From CAZXPG01 sp964643145 (GTDB taxonomy: Bacteria; Pseudomonadota; Alphaproteobacteria; Rickettsiales; Arcanibacteraceae), in the NCBI GenBank assembly GCA_964643145.1, contig CAZXPG010000017.1, forward strand, positions 1 through 27,275: 27,275 nucleotides of DNA. The letters run 5' to 3'. A program made the translations under genes and the position numbers. The notes below the pieces were generated by a model. It was not told the origin of the DNA, searched no databases, and was given only the letters and a program-made list of their open reading frames with translations. The first letter of the stretch is position 1, and each line of letters begins with the position of its first letter. Shown in pieces: positions 23,694 to 27,275 of this stretch.

Positions 23694-24245
23694 TTATAAC
23701 TCCTCAGACATATGCTTTAACCCTGCCTGAAGATAGGCATAGCCGGTAAATAAGGTAAGAGCAGCCGCAAACCACAGTGCAATTTTTCCTATGAACTCGG
23801 TGGCTTCAATCCCTGACCCTTCAACCCCCAAGAGTAACAGGAAAATCGCTGTCATTTGCACGCCGGTTTTCAGTTTTGCCATGCGGCTGACCGGCATCCC
23901 GATGCGCAGTTCAGCGAGAAACTCGCGCAGTCCCGACACCAGAATTTCACGGCATATAATGGCTAGTGCTGGCACAATATGGGCATAACCTTTATCAACC
24001 AGAATCAGGATGCTTGCCCCCACCAGTAATTTATCGGCAATTGGGTCAAGGAACCGCCCCAGGCGTGATTGGATAGACCATGCCCTGGCGAGATAGCCAT
24101 CAAAAAAATCAGTTACACTTGCCAGTAAGAATAGCCCTGCTGCAATTTTATGCGAGATAGGCCCGCCAATGTAGAAGGAACCTACAAGCAGCGGTATCAC
24201 CATGATACGGGAAAGCGTAAGAATATTGGGCAAGTGTTTGAGCAT
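23694..24245 (-). CDS. pgsA: CDP-diacylglycerol–glycerol-3-phosphate 3-phosphatidyltransferase
   Basis: The protein has 183 residues from the chosen ATG, matching the length of E. coli PgsA (182). It makes phosphatidylglycerol phosphate at the inner membrane, the committed step to phosphatidylglycerol and cardiolipin. The CDP-alcohol phosphotransferase motif DG-x2-AR-x8-G-x3-D-x3-D is complete, starting at DGYLAR. Four or so membrane helices surround it. Earlier in-frame ATGs exist at 24293 and 24323, the latter inside the uvrC end. I prefer 24245 because the family begins at LPNILTLSR, although the best Shine-Dalgarno-like GGAGGA lies about 30 bases upstream. The uvrC–pgsA order is common in alphaproteobacteria. 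Confidence 0.92.
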   Translation of the reverse strand: MLKHLPNILTLSRIMVIPLLVGSFYIGGPISHKIAAGLFLLASVTDFFDGYLARAWSIQSRLGRFLDPIADKLLVGASILILVDKGYAHIVPALAIICREILVSGLREFLAELRIGMPVSRMAKLKTGVQMTAIFLLLLGVEGSGIEATEFIGKIALWFAAALTLFTGYAYLQAGLKHMSEEL

Positions 24246-24297
24246 GGCAACATAAACGAGTGAAACAGTAAGCGTGCGTCCTCCTTCTATCATACCC

Positions 24298-26172
24298 TCA
24301 TTTTTCAGCGTGTAAAGTAGCATAGAGGGTTTCTGCTGTAATTTTATTAATTCCTTCTACTTTCGCTAAATCTTCTACTTGCGCCGCCTGGATATCTTTC
24401 ACTGAACCAAAATGGTTGAGCAACGCCTTTTTGCGTTTAGCGCCAATGCCAGGGATTGCATCCAGTGCCGAAACAGTGAGTGCCATTGCACGCCTTTTTC
24501 GGTGAGAACCGATAGCATAACGGTGTGCCTCGTCGCGTAGCACCTGTAGATAGCGCATCACTGGGTCATCGCGGCTTAACGTAAAGGGGGCCTGTCCTGG
24601 CAGGAAAAACTGCTCACGCCCGGCATTGCGTTCGGGCCCTTTGGCAATCCCCACACAGGGGATGCTGCTGAGATGCAGTGTTTTAAGCACATCCAGTGCG
24701 ATATTCAACTGTCCGGCACCGCCGTCAATCAACAGTAAATCCGGCCAGACGCCCTCGGTATAATGAGGGGCCTGTTCTAGTAATCGGGTGAGGCGACGGG
24801 TGAGCATGAAACGCAGCATGGCATAATCATCGCCGCCTGTTCGTTGTTTCGTTGCCACTTCTTCGCCCATATTAAAACGGCGGTAGGCTTGTTTGATAAA
24901 CCCTTCTTCTCCGGCCACAATCATACCACCAATGGCATGTTGCCCCATAATATGGCTGTTATCATAGACTTCAATGCGCTTGAGTGGTTTGGCAATGGCA
25001 AATAACGCTTGCACCCCTTGCAGTAGTTTTTGTTCGGAAAGCACGCCTGCCAATTTGCGGCGTAAGGCATCTGCTGCATTGGCAATAGCGGCCTGTACCG
25101 CTTTATGTGCTTCACCGCTATCGGGAAAGAGCAGGCGCACCGTGGCATGGGAGAGTGTTGCCAGCGCCTGTTCCAGGGCAGATACGCCCTCTATAGGGTG
25201 GCTGAGGATAATCTTCTCTGGTGGTGGATGTGCCTGGTAAAACTGCCCGATAAAAGCCGAAAGGATTTCTGCATCGCTGCTCTCTGCGGTATGTAGCGGA
25301 AAATAGGATTTATTGCCGTAATTCTGCCCGGCACGAAAGAAGAAGATCTGGATGCAGCAGGCATCCCCTCCGCGATATAGGCCAATAACATCGGCATCTT
25401 TCAGGGAGGAGAGGTTAATATGCTGCTTAGCCTGAATATGGGTGAGGGCGCGAATACGGTCGCGGATCAGTGCTGCTTTCTCATATTCCATCTGCTGGCT
25501 GGCTTCTTCCATCTGTATAGCCAGCCGTTTCTGCACCTCCTGGCTTTTGCCGGAAAGAAAATCGCGTGCCTGTTTCACCAGTTCCCGATAGTCTTCTTCG
25601 CTAATTTTCCCGACACACGGCCCCGAACAGCGTTTGATCTGATATTCAAGGCAAGGGCGTTTGCGGCTGGCAAAAAAATCATCCGAACAGGGGCGCAAGC
25701 GGAAGATTTTCTGCAAATGGGCAATGGTTTCATTCACATCTCCAGCAGACGCAAACGGCCCGAAATATTCCGCTCCCCCCTCTTTTTTTCCTCGGTGTTT
25801 CATCACACGGCTGAAAGAATGGCCTTTGGTCAGAGCAATATAGGGGAAGGATTTATCATCTTTGAGCAGGATATTATAGCGCGGTTGCAGGCGTTTAATC
25901 AGGTTGGCTTCCAACAGAAGTGCCTCGGCTTCCGTGTTCGTTGTCACCACCTCCATTGAGGCCGTGTGCGATACCATCAGCCGGATGCGGGCACTCAACC
26001 GCTCTGGCTGGGTGTAGTTCACTATCCGCTTCGCCAGGTTCTTGGCCTTGCCCACATATAAGGGGCTGTTATGCTTATCCAGCATCCGGTACACGCCAGG
26101 GGAAGCAGGCATTGTTTGCAATGCCTGGCGGATGGCGGTGATGCCCTGCTCAAGAGAAGAGAAATCGGTCAT
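24298..26172 (-). CDS. uvrC: UvrABC excinuclease subunit C
   Basis: The protein has 624 residues. It makes the dual incision in nucleotide excision repair. Order: GIY-YIG nuclease at about 22-100 (PGVYRMLD, LYVGKAKNLAKR); four cysteines C162, C174, C182 and C186 at the spacing of the UvrC iron-sulfur site; UVR motif at about 217-245 that contacts UvrB; RNase H-like second nuclease at about 395-550 with D404 in VYDNSH, D483 in LLIDGG and H550 in EAHRYAIG; tandem helix-hairpin-helix at about 570-622 (IPGIGAKRKKALL). It starts 30 bases after the stop of the HAD gene and ends just ahead of pgsA, suggesting one operon. Confidence 0.96.
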   Translation of the reverse strand: MTDFSSLEQGITAIRQALQTMPASPGVYRMLDKHNSPLYVGKAKNLAKRIVNYTQPERLSARIRLMVSHTASMEVVTTNTEAEALLLEANLIKRLQPRYNILLKDDKSFPYIALTKGHSFSRVMKHRGKKEGGAEYFGPFASAGDVNETIAHLQKIFRLRPCSDDFFASRKRPCLEYQIKRCSGPCVGKISEEDYRELVKQARDFLSGKSQEVQKRLAIQMEEASQQMEYEKAALIRDRIRALTHIQAKQHINLSSLKDADVIGLYRGGDACCIQIFFFRAGQNYGNKSYFPLHTAESSDAEILSAFIGQFYQAHPPPEKIILSHPIEGVSALEQALATLSHATVRLLFPDSGEAHKAVQAAIANAADALRRKLAGVLSEQKLLQGVQALFAIAKPLKRIEVYDNSHIMGQHAIGGMIVAGEEGFIKQAYRRFNMGEEVATKQRTGGDDYAMLRFMLTRRLTRLLEQAPHYTEGVWPDLLLIDGGAGQLNIALDVLKTLHLSSIPCVGIAKGPERNAGREQFFLPGQAPFTLSRDDPVMRYLQVLRDEAHRYAIGSHRKRRAMALTVSALDAIPGIGAKRKKALLNHFGSVKDIQAAQVEDLAKVEGINKITAETLYATLHAEK

Positions 26173-26202
26173 ATAGTCATTAATGTTTATTTTGCTGGTG
26201 TT

Positions 26203-27159
26203 TTACGTCAGCACCTGCCCACCCATGCCAAAGGATGTTATACTATGGTGAGGTGCATCCTCACTGTTGATCCCCACTAGCATGTTCTGTGAGGTATTTC
26301 CCGTGAGGGTCAGAATAGCATCCACCGGCCAGCCCAGCTTCCTTCGTGCCTGGTGCGCACCGCGTATATCGGTGGCTAGCGTATCGCCAATCATAGCGGT
26401 ACGTGCCTGTTTGTTGATGCCAAACTGTGTTGTTAACAATGCTTGGGCATAGGCGTAGATTTCCGCATATGGTTTCCCCACCTCACGCACGCTAAGCCCT
26501 GCTGCCCGTAGCGTTGCTGCCACCGTCCCTTGACGAATCACCGGATGAATGGCCTGGGTGAGGTAACATTTCTCGGGGGCAATAGTATCGGGGTTAGCAC
26601 TAAATACAGGTAACTTACGTGCAATAACGGGGGCAAGCAGGGAAGAAAAAGCCTCAATCTCGGTACTGTCCCATAAGGGTTCATTCTCTATCTGGCTAGC
26701 TGACATATAAAAAGGATAACGATGCTGGGTTAGTGTATCTTTCTGTTTATCGGTCAATTGCGGTACGCTGATATAGACGAATTCGGCTTTATCAAGAGAA
26801 ACGTTATGATAATCAAGCCCTGCAAATAATGCGGCATTGGGCGTGCCAATACAGTAGTAACGGCGTAACTGCCCTGCCTCCAACACCAGGCCTTTTTCCA
26901 ACTCACGGCGCGCTACTTCACCAGAGGTAATAAAGGCGTGATAATGCCTGCCTTCTTCTAGCCCGTGACGGCGGTATTTTTCAGCGGCAATGGCGGCACG
27001 CTGGGTGGTATTCGAGAGGATAAGCACGGTTTTTCCTTGTGCCACCAGCCGCTCTAACCGCTCAACCGTGCCTGGAATAAAACCGCTTCCATCCCAGAAA
27101 ACACCATAAGCATCTACCAGAAACACGGAATAATGATCAAATAATGCAGATAATACCAT
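26203..27159 (-). CDS. HAD superfamily class IIA hydrolase (NagD-like)
   Basis: The protein has 318 residues. Class IIA HAD layout: motif I VDAYGVFWDG with nucleophile D16; motif II LSNTTQ (48-53); large cap domain at about 75-220; motif III VGKPYAEIY with K229; motif IV IGDTLATDIRGA with D259 and D264. The position two after the nucleophile, normally Asp as general acid in phosphatases, is Y18. An aromatic residue there is usual in this alphaproteobacterial subgroup, as I recall it, so the reaction may differ from simple phosphate hydrolysis. The substrate is unknown. The gene heads the HAD–uvrC–pgsA run. Upstream of its ATG is the inverted copy of the composite palindromic repeat, only 17 bases away, so its promoter must lie in or beyond that repeat. 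Confidence 0.85.
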   Translation of the reverse strand: MVLSALFDHYSVFLVDAYGVFWDGSGFIPGTVERLERLVAQGKTVLILSNTTQRAAIAAEKYRRHGLEEGRHYHAFITSGEVARRELEKGLVLEAGQLRRYYCIGTPNAALFAGLDYHNVSLDKAEFVYISVPQLTDKQKDTLTQHRYPFYMSASQIENEPLWDSTEIEAFSSLLAPVIARKLPVFSANPDTIAPEKCYLTQAIHPVIRQGTVAATLRAAGLSVREVGKPYAEIYAYAQALLTTQFGINKQARTAMIGDTLATDIRGAHQARRKLGWPVDAILTLTGNTSQNMLVGINSEDAPHHSITSFGMGGQVLT

Positions 27160-27169
27160 ATACTTAAAA

Positions 27170-27264
27170 TAACCTCAGTTTTGGATAAGCTTTGCTTATC
27201 CAAAACTGGCATGATACTCTAAAATAATGTCAAAAAGCGTCGTTTTTGCCATTATTTTAAATTA
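27170..27264 (-). repeat. Composite palindromic repeat, copy 3 (complete, inverted)
   Basis: Read on the - strand it has the same order as copy 2. Hairpin A pairs 27220-27236 with 27243-27259 (17 positions, one mismatch). A short linker follows, then hairpin B pairing CAGTTTTGGATAAGC (27176-27190) perfectly with 27194-27208, then AGGTTA. The tip of hairpin A has a different sequence from copy 2 but still pairs, so both arms changed together. It lies upstream of the HAD gene and fills most of the right end of the window. Confidence 0.9.
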
Positions 27265-27275
27265 ATAATAACGTT

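Noticed and set aside
27220..27259. Hairpin A of copy 3 as an intrinsic terminator
   Set aside because: The stem is AT-rich and symmetric, lacks a GC-rich core next to a separate T-run, and lies upstream of the HAD gene start; its repeat-family membership explains it better.

Overview
This is a compact, gene-dense bacterial chromosome segment, most likely from an alphaproteobacterium. The evidence is the run ctpA – divergent polysaccharide deacetylase – rppH, the uvrC–pgsA pair, a HAD class IIA protein of the type common in alphaproteobacteria (DxxGV with an aromatic residue after the nucleophile), and housekeeping proteins that all read as proteobacterial. Genus cannot be told from sequence alone. 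I see no tRNA, rRNA, transposase, phage gene or CRISPR array.

Layout. (1) 1–1998: the end of a palindromic repeat, then a membrane protein with a C-terminal spermidine-synthase-like domain on the + strand. (2) 2046–9110: six genes in a row on the - strand, in transcription order LD-carboxypeptidase, hemC, ctpA, divergent polysaccharide deacetylase, rppH and a large double-domain GT2 glycosyltransferase. Most are a few bases apart, so this is probably one or two operons mixing envelope work (peptidoglycan recycling, periplasmic proteolysis, surface glycans) with haem synthesis and RNA 5'-end processing. (3) 9111–9405: a non-coding stretch with a possible promoter, a 13-bp inverted repeat and a two-hairpin repeat element. 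(4) 9406–11991: a hybrid sensor histidine kinase on the - strand, divergent from (5) glnE, bcp, a periplasmic M48/TPR protease and lipB on the + strand (12099–17631). (6) 17632–19672: a 394-base non-coding leader containing a diverged copy of the palindromic repeat, then a 548-residue RTX-type calcium-binding repeat protein, probably secreted. (7) 19719–27159: priA, two tandem pilin-like genes, pgsA, uvrC and a HAD hydrolase, all on the - strand. The probable transcription order is HAD–uvrC–pgsA–pilin 2–pilin 1–terminator–priA.

The most unusual content is in the non-coding DNA. A family of composite intergenic palindromes occurs at the left edge, at 9275–9355, at 27176–27259 (inverted) and, diverged, at 17912–17955. 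It consists of two long hairpins in fixed order, and the paired arms covary between copies. A second, unrelated palindromic family (core TTAGAGTTTAG / CTAAACTCTAA) overlaps the stop codons of glnE and priA. Among the proteins, the points of interest are an exact 46-residue coiled-coil duplication in the histidine kinase, an approximately 67-residue super-repeat in the RTX protein, the pilin pair with no assembly machinery nearby, and a priA start codon only 14 bases downstream of a strong terminator hairpin. I found no clear new multi-gene defence or mobile system. Functional calls come from reading motifs in the translations, without database searches.
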